Below are positions 34,604 to 45,100 of a DNA stretch of 64,000 nucleotides, in pieces. Every line of letters starts with the position of its first letter. Within the stretch, counting starts at the first letter, position 1. The notes below the pieces were generated by a model. That model was given only the letters and a program-made list of their open reading frames with translations, did no database searches and had not been told where the DNA came from. The stretch comes from Kitasatospora paranensis (GTDB taxonomy: Bacteria; Actinomycetota; Actinomycetes; Streptomycetales; Streptomycetaceae), in assembly GCF_039544005.1 (NCBI RefSeq), contig NZ_BAABKV010000001.1, positions 3,534,001-3,598,000 of the forward strand. The letters run 5' to 3'. The position numbers and the translations under genes were made by a program.

Positions 34604-36172
34604 TCAGCGCAGGGCGCCGAGGTCCTTCGGGGCGGTGACGCCGTCGAAGGTCAGCAGGTGCCCGGCGGCGTTCACCGCGTACAGGTCCGGCCGGCCGTCC
34701 CCGTTGCCGTCGCCGGAGCTGCCCAGGGTGGGGTAGTCGGCGACCGGCAGGGTCGCGACGACGCTGCCGGAGGCCGGGTCGGCGAGCGCCGAGAAGTCGT
34801 ACGTGCCGTCCGCGTTCTTCACGACCGGGTACGTGCGCAGCGCGCCGGTCGCCCGCTCCCGGGACCACAGCGCGAGGCTGCCGTCGGCGGCCGCACCGGG
34901 GGCGACGAGGTCGTAGCCGGCCCAGGCGCCGGTGGTGGAGAGCCGCTTGACGGTGTTGTAGCGGTACATGATGCCCGGGTTGGTGAACAGCCAGAGGTCA
35001 CCGCCCTCGACACTCGCGAGCGACGGCCGTGTGCCGGTGCCGAGCGCACCGAGCGAGACCAACTGGTCGGCCTGCGACCAGTCGGTGGCGCACCCGGCGG
35101 CGGCGCACCCGGAGGGCCGTGCCAGGAGGGTCGCGGACCCCTGGAACGCTCCGGCGTCGAGGTTGCGGTACAGGTAGAGGTTGGCCGAGCCCGGCTCGTG
35201 CGCGAGCAGGTCGTCGCCCGGCGCGTGGTTGTCCCAGCCCCGGTGGACGAGCCGGCGGCCGGCCCAGGTCTGCAGCGGTCCGTAGGCGGCCGGGGTGGTC
35301 GAGGACGGGGTGGCGGTGGCCGCGTCGGCGCTGATCACCTGCAGGTTGCCGGCCGCGTCGGGGAGCAGGATGTCCGGGACGCCGTCGCCGTTCACGTCGC
35401 CCGGGGCGCTCGGCGGGTTGGGGTCGGATGGGGCGTAGAAGGTGTAGGCGACCGGCTGGGCCGCGTTCCCCGCGTTGTCGAACGCCTGGACCTGGAGGAC
35501 GTTGGTCCCCCACTGGGTGGGCTTGATCCGGAGCGTCGCGCTGCCGTCGGCCGCGGCGAGGACGGTGCCGGCGGCGTCGCAGCCGCCGCCCGTGCCGAGC
35601 GTGCCGTCGAGGACGTAGCGGTAGCAGGCCACGCCGGACGCGGCGTCGCTGCCGGCGAGGGTGAAGGTGCCGGTCTGCCCGGCGTACTTCTGCGGGGTCC
35701 CACCGCTGTCGGAGGACGGGAAGTCGGTGGAGGCGACGGTCAGCGACGGCGCCGTGGTGTCGACCCGGAAGTGGCAGTCCGCGGTCTGCTGTCCGCCGCT
35801 GCGGGCGAACCAGCTGTACGTCCCGCCGTCCACCAGTCCGGTCGCGGCGACGGCGGCGGCACCGGCGGCCGGGGTGGCCGCGGCCGCGAAGACCTTGCGG
35901 CCGCCGGAGTCCTTGATCGTGAACCGGGCCCGGTCGCCCGTCGCGTGGACGGTCAGCTGCGGCGTGGCGGTGGAGATCCAGCCGGGCACGGTGGTCGCGT
36001 CGCAGGCGTCGGTGTGCGCGCCGGTGGCGAAGAAGCCCGGGCCGGGCAGCACGGCCGGGTCGGACACCTTGACCTCGGCGGCGGCGGAGGCCGCCGGTGC
36101 CGCCAGCAGACCTGCGGCGAAGACGACCGCGACGGCCGAGGCCAGCCGCCGTGGAGAGGAAGTACGGAACAC
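34604..36172 (-). CDS. secreted FG-GAP/VCBS-type repeat protein
   Basis: This exported protein of about 522 residues has a signal peptide (FRTSSPRRLASAVAVVFAAG ending PAASA). After an Ig-like region with a paired-cysteine loop (SGVACYRYVLDG to GGGCDAAG) come calcium-binding FG-GAP/VCBS repeats: APGDVNGDGVPDILLPDAAG, and near the end GDGNGDGRPDLYAVNAAGHL. Repeat segments with LWLFTNPG and LWSRERATGALR fit a beta-propeller. Such Streptomyces proteins are common and mostly uncharacterised; adhesion or extracellular ligand binding is a guess. GTG 36172 or 36184 are both possible starts, and I chose the first as giving a cleaner signal peptide. Confidence 0.82.
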   Translation of the reverse strand: MFRTSSPRRLASAVAVVFAAGLLAAPAASAAAEVKVSDPAVLPGPGFFATGAHTDACDATTVPGWISTATPQLTVHATGDRARFTIKDSGGRKVFAAAATPAAGAAAVAATGLVDGGTYSWFARSGGQQTADCHFRVDTTAPSLTVASTDFPSSDSGGTPQKYAGQTGTFTLAGSDAASGVACYRYVLDGTLGTGGGCDAAGTVLAAADGSATLRIKPTQWGTNVLQVQAFDNAGNAAQPVAYTFYAPSDPNPPSAPGDVNGDGVPDILLPDAAGNLQVISADAATATPSSTTPAAYGPLQTWAGRRLVHRGWDNHAPGDDLLAHEPGSANLYLYRNLDAGAFQGSATLLARPSGCAAAGCATDWSQADQLVSLGALGTGTRPSLASVEGGDLWLFTNPGIMYRYNTVKRLSTTGAWAGYDLVAPGAAADGSLALWSRERATGALRTYPVVKNADGTYDFSALADPASGSVVATLPVADYPTLGSSGDGNGDGRPDLYAVNAAGHLLTFDGVTAPKDLGALR

Positions 36173-36277
36173 TGAGTGACCCACCCCGATGACTCGTATA
36201 CGTGCTCGCACAGTGCGCACACGGCGGAGATCCTGGCAGGGGCGATCGGCACGCGGCAAGCCGTTTCCGACGGGCCG

Positions 36278-36523
36278 TCAGCCGGCGCGGTGGGCCCGCA
36301 GCGCGCGGACACCGAGCCAGCCGATGGCCAGGCCGAGGACGAGCGAGGTCACCGCGAGCAGCAGGTGGATCCAGAAGAACGCGGTGGGCTGGGAGTGGTC
36401 GCCGTGGACGAAGGCCTGGCCGCCGGAGTCCTTCCAGAGGTTCTTGACGAACGTCGTCCAGATCATGAGCGACCACACGCCGAACGCGGCGAGGAACCAG
36501 GAGGTGCGGCGGCTGAGCTTCAT
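36278..36523 (-). CDS. small two-helix membrane protein (SCO4848-like)
   Basis: This 81-residue protein has two membrane helices (TSWFLAAFGVWSLMIWTTFV and the second around FFWIHLLLAVTSLVLGLAIG), separated by a hydrophilic loop containing KNLWKDSGGQAFVHGDHSQP, and a short basic C-terminus. ATG 36523 has AAGGA at good spacing. It is divergent from the neighbouring carboxypeptidase gene, an arrangement I believe is conserved in Streptomyces. Function unknown; the neighbour suggests a cell-envelope link. Confidence 0.82.
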   Translation of the reverse strand: MKLSRRTSWFLAAFGVWSLMIWTTFVKNLWKDSGGQAFVHGDHSQPTAFFWIHLLLAVTSLVLGLAIGWLGVRALRAHRAG

Positions 36524-36648
36524 CGGGCGTCCTTCACGGGTGGAGCGGGTCGTCCGGACCAGTATGCGCATCCGGCCGGGCGCATCCGTTCGGGGGAGTT
36601 GTCGGGCGGCCGGGCGGCCCGCGCCCGGCCCGCGGGTACGACTACGGA

Positions 36649-37893
36649 ATGCTGATCGCCCGTCACCTCGCGTACCGGTGTGCCGTCGCAACCACAGCCG
36701 CCCTCCTGTCCACCCTGCCGACCGCGTCCGCCGCGTCCGCCGGGGCCGCCGCGGGGGCGGTGGGCGGCGAGCGGCTGGCCGGGCCCGGGGTGCAGGTCGC
36801 CCCGCGGACGGGGGCGCCGGCGCTGCCCGGCGGCCTGACCGGCCGGTCCTGGCTGGTCGCGGACGGCACCACCGGCGCCGTGCTGGCCTCGTACAACGCG
36901 CACGACCGGCTGCCGCCGGCGTCCACCCTGAAGATGCTGTTCGCGGACACGGTGCTGCCCAAGCTGGACCGCGAGGCCGTGCACCGGGTCGCCCCCGAGG
37001 AACTCGCCGGGATGGGCCAGGGCAGCAGCCTGGTGGGCATCAAGGAGGACCTGGACTACAAGGTCGAGGACCTGTGGCGGGGCGTGTTCCTCAGCTCCGG
37101 CAACGACGCGGTGCACGTGCTCGCCGCCATGAACGGCGGCGTCGACCGGACGGTCGCCGAGATGCAGTCCCGGGCCGAGGCACTGCAGGCCCGCGACACC
37201 CACGTGGTCACCCCGGACGGCTACGACCAGGACGGGCAGGTCTCCTCGGCGTACGACCTGACGCTGTTCGCCCGCGCGGGCCTGCGCAACGCCGACTTCC
37301 GGGCCTACTGCTCGACCCGGGACGCGCAGTTCCCCGGCGCCGTGGACCGGACGACCGGGCAGCGCGGCAGCTTCGGCATCGCCAACACCGACCGGCTGCT
37401 CGGCACGTACCCCGGGCTGATCGGGGTGAAGAACGGCTACACCACCAACGCCGGGTCGACCTTCACCGGCGCGGCCGAACGCGACGGCCGGACGCTGCTG
37501 GTCACCGTGATGCACACCTCGACCTACCAGAAGGTGTACGACGAGGCGGCGGCGCTGCTGGACTGGGGGTTCGCGGCCGCCGACCAGGTGGACCCGGTCG
37601 GTCAGCTGGCCGAGGACACCGCCGCCGAGTCGCCCGCACCGGCCACCCCGTCGGCCGACCCCGGGCCGAACGCGGTACCCGACGCGGTCGGCTCGACCGG
37701 CCCCGGCCCGCACCGCACCGTCCCGGCCGCTCCCCCGCAGGCGACGCCGGCGGCGGAGCCGCGGCCGGCCCGCCGGGGAGCCCCGGTGGGCTTCGCCGGG
37801 TCGGCGGCCGCCGCGCTCTGCGGGATCGCCGCCGCGGCCGGACTGCTGCGGCTGCGCCGGCGCCTCCGGCTGCCGCGGTCGGCCCGGGTCTGA
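36649..37893 (+). CDS. D-alanyl-D-alanine carboxypeptidase (peptidase S11)
   Basis: This secreted or membrane-anchored penicillin-binding protein trims the terminal D-Ala of peptidoglycan stems. The 414-residue protein has a signal peptide (1 to about 30), the SxxK nucleophile at Ser92-Lys95 (ASTLK), SGN at 150-152, and a third motif KNG at 261-263 where many relatives have KTG. A Pro/Ala-rich linker (about 310-385) leads to a C-terminal helix and a basic tail (RLRRRLRLPRS), so it is probably anchored at its C-terminus. ATG 36649. Confidence 0.92.
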   Translation: MLIARHLAYRCAVATTAALLSTLPTASAASAGAAAGAVGGERLAGPGVQVAPRTGAPALPGGLTGRSWLVADGTTGAVLASYNAHDRLPPASTLKMLFADTVLPKLDREAVHRVAPEELAGMGQGSSLVGIKEDLDYKVEDLWRGVFLSSGNDAVHVLAAMNGGVDRTVAEMQSRAEALQARDTHVVTPDGYDQDGQVSSAYDLTLFARAGLRNADFRAYCSTRDAQFPGAVDRTTGQRGSFGIANTDRLLGTYPGLIGVKNGYTTNAGSTFTGAAERDGRTLLVTVMHTSTYQKVYDEAAALLDWGFAAADQVDPVGQLAEDTAAESPAPATPSADPGPNAVPDAVGSTGPGPHRTVPAAPPQATPAAEPRPARRGAPVGFAGSAAAALCGIAAAAGLLRLRRRLRLPRSARV

Positions 37894-37896
37894 GGC

Positions 37897-37931
37897 CCCG
37901 GGCCGACCGCAGGGCCCGCGGTCAGGCCCGG
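37897..37931. terminator. terminator between carboxypeptidase and methyltransferase
   Basis: CCCGGGCCGACCGC (37897-37910) pairs with 37917-37931 with one bulged base. The right arm overlaps the stop of the convergent methyltransferase gene. Confidence 0.55.
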
Positions 37932-38808
37932 GCGGCGCCGCGGGCCCGGGCGGCGCGCAGCGCCCGCCGGGCGGCCCGGGTGGCGATCGGGGGCAGCACG
38001 TCGAGAGCGATCCTGCGGGCCGTGGAACGCTGCGCGGGCGCGGCGGCGGGGGCTGCCGTGGGGGTGCTCTGCGCGCCGTCCCAGGAGATCCGGTAGCAGG
38101 TGTGCCCGGCGAGCTGCTCCTCGTCGAACCAGTAGCCGTCGCCGCGCCAGTCCCGGGCGCGGAGCTCGCGCTTGGCCGCCTCCTCGTCGCCCCAGGTGCC
38201 GTAGAACTTCTCCGGCGTCATGCAGACCGGCTTGAGACCGAGCTCGAAGACGGCCTCCCAGACCGCGGCGGCCACCCCGGGCGTGTGCGGGGAGCGGTAG
38301 TCGTCGAGCGCGACGATGCCGTCCTTGGCGAGGACGTCACGGGCCACCTTGATGTCCCCGGCGACGTGCTCGTACAGGTGGGAGGCGTCGATGTGCACGA
38401 ACCGGCAGGAGTCGGCGGGGACCCGGCCGTCCGCGAGCACCGAGGTCGGGGCCTGGATGACCGTCGGGAGCTCGGAGTGGAAGGCCAGGTAGTTGGCCTC
38501 GAAGGCGCGGCGGGTGAGCGTCTTGCGGTAGGACATGGCCATCTCGGCGGAGTTCTCGTCGTCCGGCGCGTCGGAGTCGAACAGGTCGCAGACGGTGAAG
38601 GTCTCCCCCGGCTGCAGGTGCCGGCCGAGCAGGATCGCGCTGCGCCCCAGGTAGGCGCCGAGCTCCATCAGGTCGCCGGTGGTGCCCGCGGCCGTCTGCC
38701 GGGTCAGCATCCAGCTGAAGATCTCCTGGTCGGCCTTCCAGAACCAGCCGGGCACGTCGTCCGGGGTGAGCGGGACGGGGGAGTGGTGACGGTCTCGGCG
38801 CTGGTCAC
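37922..38808 (-). CDS. class I SAM methyltransferase, apparent frameshift near N-terminus
   Basis: This methyltransferase of about 296 residues is of the Methyltransf_24 type, found beside wall-polymer and antibiotic genes. DLMELGAYLGRSAILLGRHL is the SAM-binding motif I variant, FTVCDLFDSD motif II, and RFVHIDASHLYEHVAGDI with GIVALDDYRSP the acidic and metal segments. The natural start is probably GTG 38808 (MTSAETVTT), which has GGAG six bases upstream. Its frame joins the main frame only if one base is added to the run of five G at 38777-38781. Without that, the frame opens at TTG 38845 with no ribosome-binding site. Its target is unknown; a sugar or wall-polymer residue is plausible from the neighbours. 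Confidence 0.78.
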
Positions 38809-38933
38809 TGGGGTCTCCAGGGGGGACGGCGGACGGGGTCGGCAAAATCGGCGGCTCGGTCCCGCGGGGTGATCCGGACGAGACGTGGCCGTGATCCTAG
38901 TCACATTAAAGAATGCCTGACAGATGCTGGGCG

Positions 38934-39866
38934 CTACTTGTGCGCCGCGGCCTCGACCAGTCGGCCGCCCTGTGCGCGCATCCGGTCGCGGGCGGCCTGC
39001 GGATCGTCCAGGGCCGTCCAGGCGACGCAGTAGAACAGCAGCCGGGAGACGAAGTTGATCCACAGCAGCAGGGCCACCGGCACCCCGAACGCCCCGTACA
39101 GGCTCTTGCCCGCCACCGACCCGAGGTAGGAGGAGAGCAGCACCTTGAGCACCTCGAACCCCACGGCGCCGATCAGTGCGCCGCCCAGCACCGCCCGGCG
39201 CGGCTGGTCGGTGATCGAGGGGAAGGGGGCCAGCAGATAGGCGAAGAGCAGCAGGTCGACGCCGACGGCGATCAGGAAACCGACCACCGAGAGCAGCACG
39301 CGGCCCGGTCCGCCGCCCAGCCCGATGGCGTCGGCGATCCGCTTGGCCAGTGTGCCGGCGACCGCGGAGGCGCCCAGCGACAGGAGGCAGACCAGGCCCA
39401 GGCCGAGCAGGACCACGCAGTCCCACGCCTTGCGGACGACGGCGTTGCCGGCGGGCTCGGGCAGCCGCCACACGGTGCGGATGGCGCCGCGCATGGTGTC
39501 CACCCAGCCGAGGCCGGAGATGAGCAGGATGACGCCGCTGATCACGCCGACGGTCGCCGCGTTGGCGACCAGGGCGTTCAGGTCGAGCGAGTCGGACAGG
39601 CCCGGCGTCTGCTTGGCGATGTCGTCCTGGAGCTGCTTCACCCGGCTGTCGGAGAGCGTGGCGGCGGCGATCGCCAGGGCCACCGTGAGCAGCGGGAACA
39701 GCGCGAGGAACCCGAAGAACGTGACGGCTCCCGCCAGCCGGTTGCCCTGGGTGTCGGTGAAGAGCGCGTAGGACCGCCAGGCGCGGCTCCGCAGAAACCG
39801 GGCGGCCAGCGGGCCGACGATCGGGAGCCGGACGAGGAATTCCACGGGCATACCCCACTGGATCAC
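38934..39866 (-). CDS. YihY/BrkB-family inner-membrane protein
   Basis: This 310-residue integral membrane protein has six or seven helices and the YihY pattern: WRSYALFTDTQGNRLAGAVTFFGFLALFPLLTVAL, the ISGLGWVDTMRGAIRTVWRL loop, and GAFGVPVALLLWINFVSRLLFYC. It is often mislabelled ribonuclease BN; no nuclease motif is present. The C-terminus has a cytoplasmic helix. GTG 39866 is given; ATG 39851 (MPVEFLVRLPIVGP) is equally possible. Its function in the cell envelope is not known. Confidence 0.88.
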   Translation of the reverse strand: MIQWGMPVEFLVRLPIVGPLAARFLRSRAWRSYALFTDTQGNRLAGAVTFFGFLALFPLLTVALAIAAATLSDSRVKQLQDDIAKQTPGLSDSLDLNALVANAATVGVISGVILLISGLGWVDTMRGAIRTVWRLPEPAGNAVVRKAWDCVVLLGLGLVCLLSLGASAVAGTLAKRIADAIGLGGGPGRVLLSVVGFLIAVGVDLLLFAYLLAPFPSITDQPRRAVLGGALIGAVGFEVLKVLLSSYLGSVAGKSLYGAFGVPVALLLWINFVSRLLFYCVAWTALDDPQAARDRMRAQGGRLVEAAAHK

Positions 39867-40018
39867 CTGAAAGAGGGACGATCACTCCTGTATACCCAGT
39901 GGTCGCGACCCCATGGCCGCGGCGCTCCGGCCGACCGGTCGGCACCCCCTGGGCGGCCGATGGGCGACCCGGGGGACCGGCGGTGACCGGGTGACGGGGG
40001 GTGATCCGCCGCCGCCCG

Positions 40019-41152
40019 TCAGGGGCGGGTGTGCGTCCGCGCGTCGGAGGCGGGCTGCGCCTGCCGGTCGGCCGGGACCTCGGCGGCCTGCGCCGGCCGG
40101 CCCGTGCCGGGGGTGACGTCCCGGACGGCCGCGGCGGGGCGGACCCGGCGGGCCGCCCGGGCGGCCAGTCCGCGGGTCCGGGCCAGCGCCCGCACCCCCT
40201 GGTAGGTGAGGTAGTGGCCGTGGCTGAGCAGCTCGGTGCGGACGCCCTCGACCCCGGCGGCCGGGCGGTAGCTGTCCGGGCGGAGCCGGGCGCAGTGCTC
40301 GGCGGCGCGGCGGAAGAACTCCCGGCGGTCCCCCGGCGGCACCCGGTCGGGGCGGCTGACCACCGTGTTGAGGTGGTGCACCATCCGGCCGAACACCACG
40401 GGCCGCCAGCGGGCCAGGTCGGGACGGCGGTCGAGGAAGCCGAACACCAGCGCGTACTGGTCGAAGATGTCGAAGTGCTTGCGGCTGACGGTCGCGAGTA
40501 TGTTCCCGCCCTGGCGGCGCTGGCGGTAGTGCACGCCCACCCGGTCGAGCATGGTGATCCGCTCGGCGGCGAGCAGCGCCGGGAACGTCCACGGCGTGTC
40601 CTCGTAGTACCCGGCCGGGAAGGTCAGGCCCTGGGCCGCGACCCAGTCGCGCCGGTAGGCCTTGTTCCAGACGACCATGAGCAGGTCGAGCAGGTCCGGG
40701 CGCTGGTCGAGGTCGAACACGTCGGCGCCCGGGCGGGCGAAGATCGGTGCCGAGTTGGAGCGGACGACCCGGCCGTCCCAGTAGGTGCGCGCGTAGTCGT
40801 AGACCAGGATGTCCGGGTCGGAGCAGGCGTCCAGACGGTCGGCGACGGCCTGGAGCAGGCCGGGGGTGAGCGTGTCGTCGCTGTCCAGGAAGATCACGTA
40901 GTCGCCGTCGGCGACCGCGAGCCCGGCGTTGCGGGCCCGGCCGAGGCCGACGTTCTCCTCCAGGTGCAGCACCCGCACCCGCGGATCGCGGGCCGCGATC
41001 TCGTCCAGGATCGCCCCGCAGCCGTCGGGCGAGCGGTCGTCGACGGCGATCAGCTCGAAGTCCGCGCAGGACTGTGCGAGCACCGAGTCGAGGCACTCGG
41101 CCAGGTACTCCTGGACCTGGTACACGGGGACGATCACGCTGAAGCGGGGCAT
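40019..41152 (-). CDS. GT2-family glycosyltransferase
   Basis: This 377-residue GT-A fold glycosyltransferase begins MPRFSVIVPVYQVQEYLAECLDSVL, followed by LIAVDDRSPDG and the nucleotide-sugar/metal motif DYVIFLDSDDTL. The later WNKAYRRDW and YYEDTPWTFPALL segments match the N-terminal domain of the large bifunctional protein encoded at 42139, so the two are related. The C-terminal 60 residues are Arg/Ala/Pro-rich. It is cytoplasmic or membrane-associated, with a probable role in wall-polymer assembly. It is transcribed away from the rest of the cluster. Confidence 0.88.
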   Translation of the reverse strand: MPRFSVIVPVYQVQEYLAECLDSVLAQSCADFELIAVDDRSPDGCGAILDEIAARDPRVRVLHLEENVGLGRARNAGLAVADGDYVIFLDSDDTLTPGLLQAVADRLDACSDPDILVYDYARTYWDGRVVRSNSAPIFARPGADVFDLDQRPDLLDLLMVVWNKAYRRDWVAAQGLTFPAGYYEDTPWTFPALLAAERITMLDRVGVHYRQRRQGGNILATVSRKHFDIFDQYALVFGFLDRRPDLARWRPVVFGRMVHHLNTVVSRPDRVPPGDRREFFRRAAEHCARLRPDSYRPAAGVEGVRTELLSHGHYLTYQGVRALARTRGLAARAARRVRPAAAVRDVTPGTGRPAQAAEVPADRQAQPASDARTHTRP

Positions 41153-41409
41153 TTGCAGCTCATTCTAAGGGGGCGCTCAGCCGGCCGTGATCTCCGGGCG
41201 CCAGTCGCCCGGGACCGGCGGACGGCCAGCCGCAGACTAGCCGCCGGGACGGGACCGGCGCACCCCCGCCTGCCGCGGAGGGCGGGCGCACCGACGCCGA
41301 CCGCTCTACGATCGGGCCCGGGGCCGCCCGGGCGACGGCCGCGGCCGGTGGACCCCTTAGGCTCCTGCCAGCCCCGCGCCGCACACCCGCCATCCCGAAG
41401 AGGCCGACC

Positions 41410-42045
41410 ATGCCCGAAGACCGCGAGACGCCGAAGCCCGGTACCCCCACCGGTGGCGCCACCGCCGACGCCTCCTACACGGAGCGCCTGGTCACCCTGG
41501 AGCAGTCCGGCATCAAGCGGCTGCTGCCCACCCAGGCCCCGTACCGCTGGAACCTGCGCCGCCTGGAGCTCGGCCGGGTGCTGGACGTGGGCTGCGGCGT
41601 CGGGCGCAACCTGCAGAACTGCGGGCCGGACAGCGTCGGCGTGGACCACAACGAGACCTCGGTCGACACCGCCCGCGCCCGCGGGCTGACGGCGTACACC
41701 GCCGCCGAGTTCGAGGCGGACCCGGAACTCAGCCGGCCCGGCGCCTTCGACAGCATGCTGGTCGCCCATGTGCTGGAGCACCTGCCGCTGGAGACCTGCA
41801 AGGAGCTGATGGCCGGCTATCTGCCGAGCATCCGCTCCGGCGGCAAGGTCGTGCTGATCACCCCGCAGGCGGCGGGCTACCGCTCCGACCCGACGCACGT
41901 GCGGTTCGTCGACTTCGCGGCGCTGCGGTCGCTGGCCGAGGAGGCCGGGCTGCGGGTCGAGCGGACGTACTCCTTCCCGCTGCCCGAGGCCGCCGGCAAG
42001 GTCTTCAAGTACAACGAGTACGTGCTGGTGGGCCTCGTCCCCTGA
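41410..42045 (+). CDS. class I SAM methyltransferase of wall-polymer cluster
   Basis: This 211-residue methyltransferase has motif I VLDVGCGVGRNLQ, the SVGVDHNETSVDTAR acidic loop, SMLVAHVLEHLP and GGKVVLITPQ, as in the UbiE/SmtA-like group. It is 93 bases upstream of the large GT2/glycerophosphotransferase gene on the same strand, suggesting that it modifies a sugar or lipid intermediate of the same polymer. The start is ATG 41410. The substrate is not readable. Confidence 0.85.
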   Translation: MPEDRETPKPGTPTGGATADASYTERLVTLEQSGIKRLLPTQAPYRWNLRRLELGRVLDVGCGVGRNLQNCGPDSVGVDHNETSVDTARARGLTAYTAAEFEADPELSRPGAFDSMLVAHVLEHLPLETCKELMAGYLPSIRSGGKVVLITPQAAGYRSDPTHVRFVDFAALRSLAEEAGLRVERTYSFPLPEAAGKVFKYNEYVLVGLVP

Positions 42046-42138
42046 TCGGGGGCGGTCCGGGGGCGGACGGTAGGATCTCCGTACATCTGTGCCGATTCAC
42101 CCGCGGCCGACGCCCCCGATGAAAGGCCCGCAGCTCCG

Positions 42139-45100
42139 ATGGCCCCTCGACTCTCCGTCGTCGTCCCGATCTACAACGTCGAGCGCTACCTCGAGGAGTG
42201 CCTGGACTCCATCGCCGCGCAGACCTTCGGCGACCTGGAATGCGTCATGGTCGACGACGGCTCGAAGGACGGGAGTGCGGCGATCGCCGAGGCGTACGCC
42301 GCCAAGGACTCCCGCTTCCGCCTCGTCCGGCAGGTGAACAAGGGCCTCGGCGCGGCCCGCAACACCGGTTACCGGCACATCGCCGACGGCACCGAGTTCC
42401 TGGCCTTCGTGGACAGCGACGACACCCTGCCGCCGAGCGCGTACGAGCTGATGATCGGCACCCTGGAGGAGACCGGCTCGGACTTCTGCACGGGCAACGT
42501 CCAGCGCTTCCGCGCCGTCGGCTACTACCAGTCGGGCGGCCACCGCAAGCCGTTCAAGGAGACCCGGCTGCGGACGCACATCACCGAGATCCCGACTCTG
42601 GTGACCGACCGCACCGCGTGGAACAAGGTCTACCGGCGCGCTTTCTTCGACAGCGCCGGCATCCTCTACCCCGAGGGCATCCTCTACGAGGACGCGCCGG
42701 TCAGCGTCCCGCACCACTACCTGGCGACCAGCGTGGACGTGCTCTCCGAGCCGATCTACCACTGGCGCGAGCGCGAGGTCGGCGAGATGTCGATCACGCA
42801 GATGAAGACCAACCCCAAGGGCCTGATCGACCGGGTCACCTCGATGGAGCTCGTCCGGACCTGGCTGCTGAAGCAGACCGACCCGAAGTTCAAGCGCTAC
42901 CTGCGGACCTACGACGAGAACAACCTCGTCGAGGAGATCCCGATGTTCTTCTGGTCCGTCCTCGACGGCGACCGGGCCTACCGGGAGGCCTACCAGGAGT
43001 GCGTCGGCCGGCTGCTGCGCGCCATCGGCCCGGAGCAGATCCGCAAGCTGCGCGCGCCGCTGCGCCTGAAGTACCACCTGACCCTGCAGGGCCGGCTGGA
43101 CGAGCTCGTCGAGCAGCTCGCCTTCGAGAAGGACAGCAACGGCGCCGCCCCCGCGCGCGGCCTGCTGCGCGCCTACGCCGACTACCCGTTCCTGCGCGGC
43201 GGCCGCAAGAGCGTCCCCGCCGACGTGCTGCGGCTCGACAACGCGCTGGTCATGCGCAGCCGCCTGTACGAGGCCGCCTGGATCGACGGCAAGCTGCGGC
43301 TCACCGGCCACGCCTTCCCCGAGCACCTGGGGGTGGAGCACCGCTCCGACATGGTCCGGGTGCTGGTGCTGCGCGAGGCCAAGGGCCGCCGGGTGCTGGC
43401 GCTGCCGGCCAAGGCGCAGTTCAGCCCGGAGGCGACGGCCAGCTCCCCGCACGACCTGTACAGCTGCGACTGGGCCGGCTTCAGCGCCACCATCGACCCC
43501 AAGCGGCTGCGGCACCGCGGCGAGTGGCGCGAGGGCTCCTGGCGGGTGCTCGTCGCCGGTGTCGGCAAGGGCGGCGTCTACAAGGGCCGGATCTCCGGCG
43601 GCTGGAGCGACAGCGCCGAGTACCCGCCGGTGCACTGGGTCGACCAGGACGTGCGGATCGTGCCCTGGCTGAAGGACAACCACGTCAACCTGCGGGTGGA
43701 GAAGGTCCGGGTGCGGGCCGCGGCGGTCACCGCCGAGCGCGGCACCGTGACCGTGGCCGGCCGTGCCGTCTCCGGCCTGGACCTGGCCGGCGCGCGGCTG
43801 CGGCTGCTGCACGTCGAGTCCGACCGCGAGCTGCTGTTCCCGCTGGAGCTGGGCGCGCCGGCGGGCCGCGAGGTCCCCTTCACGTCGAGCTTCCCGGTCG
43901 CCGAGCTGACCGCCGTCCGGCTGGCCTGGGCCGCCCTGGACCCGGCCTCCGAGGAGCGGCTGCGCGACCGCTGGGACACCGAGCTGCAGCTCGCCGACGG
44001 CCGGACGGTGCCGGTGGTGATCGACGAGCGCACCGCTCCCGAGCAGCTCGACCTGCCGATCGACGACGGCACCCGGTCACTGCACACCAAGGCCTCCCCC
44101 AGCGGGTACCTCCAGTTCAGCGACCAGGTGCTGCAGCCGGTGATCGACGCGATCACCGCCGCGCGCGACACCGAGGGCTTCCTGGTCAGCGGCTCCTTCC
44201 CGCTCGGCGGCACGCACCGCTACGAGCTGGTGATCCGGCACAGCTGGCGCGAGGAGGAGCACCGCTACCCGGTCGAGATCACCGACGGCCGCTTCCGCGC
44301 CGCCCTGCCGGCCGTGCCGACCGCCTCGTTCGCCGGGCAGGTGCCGCTCGCCATGGGCACCTGGTCGGTCTTCTTCCGGCCGGTCGGCGCCGACCCGGAG
44401 TCGCTCTGGCCGACCGCCCAGCTCGCCTCCGCCTGCTACGACGCCCTGCCGATGGAGGTCGAGGCCCGCGGCAAGCGGATCACCCTGGAGCGCCGCGGCC
44501 ACGACGGCCTGTCGCTGGAGGCGCACCAGGCCCTGCTGCCGGAGGAGCGCAGCGGCTACGGCCAGCGCAACCTGCGGCACTCCTTCCCCGAGCTGCAGCG
44601 CAAGCCGCTGACCGACAGCGTGCTGTACATCGGTCCGCTCGGCAGCCGCTACGCCGACTCGGCGCGGGCCGTCCACGAGGAGCTGGTGCGCCGCGGCGCC
44701 CCGCTGCGCCACCTGTGGACCTCCGACGACCTCCAGGCCGACCTGCCGCAGACGGTCGAGACCGTCCGGCAGTTCGGGCCGGAGTGGTTCGAGGCGCTGG
44801 CCACCGCCCGGTACGTGGTCGCCGGCACCCACCTGCCCGACTTCTTCGTCCGCCGCGAGGGCCAGACGGTGCTGCAGACGTGGCACGGCACGCCGCTCAA
44901 GCGGATCGGCCACGACTTCGAGAAGATCTGGTTCACCGACGCCCAGTACCTCAAGCACCTCGACCGCGAGGTGCCGCAGTGGAGCCTGCTGGTCTCCGGC
45001 AACCGGTACTCCACGCCGGTGCTGCGCCGCGCCTTCCGGTACGAGGGCGAGATCGTCGAGTCGGGCTACCCGCGCAACGACGTGCTGTTCGCCGCCGACC

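Noticed and set aside
40785..40796. GTGCGCGCGTAG, similar to the nucleoside operator
   Set aside because: Lies inside a glycosyltransferase gene, lacks the left half of the palindrome, and is not near a promoter.
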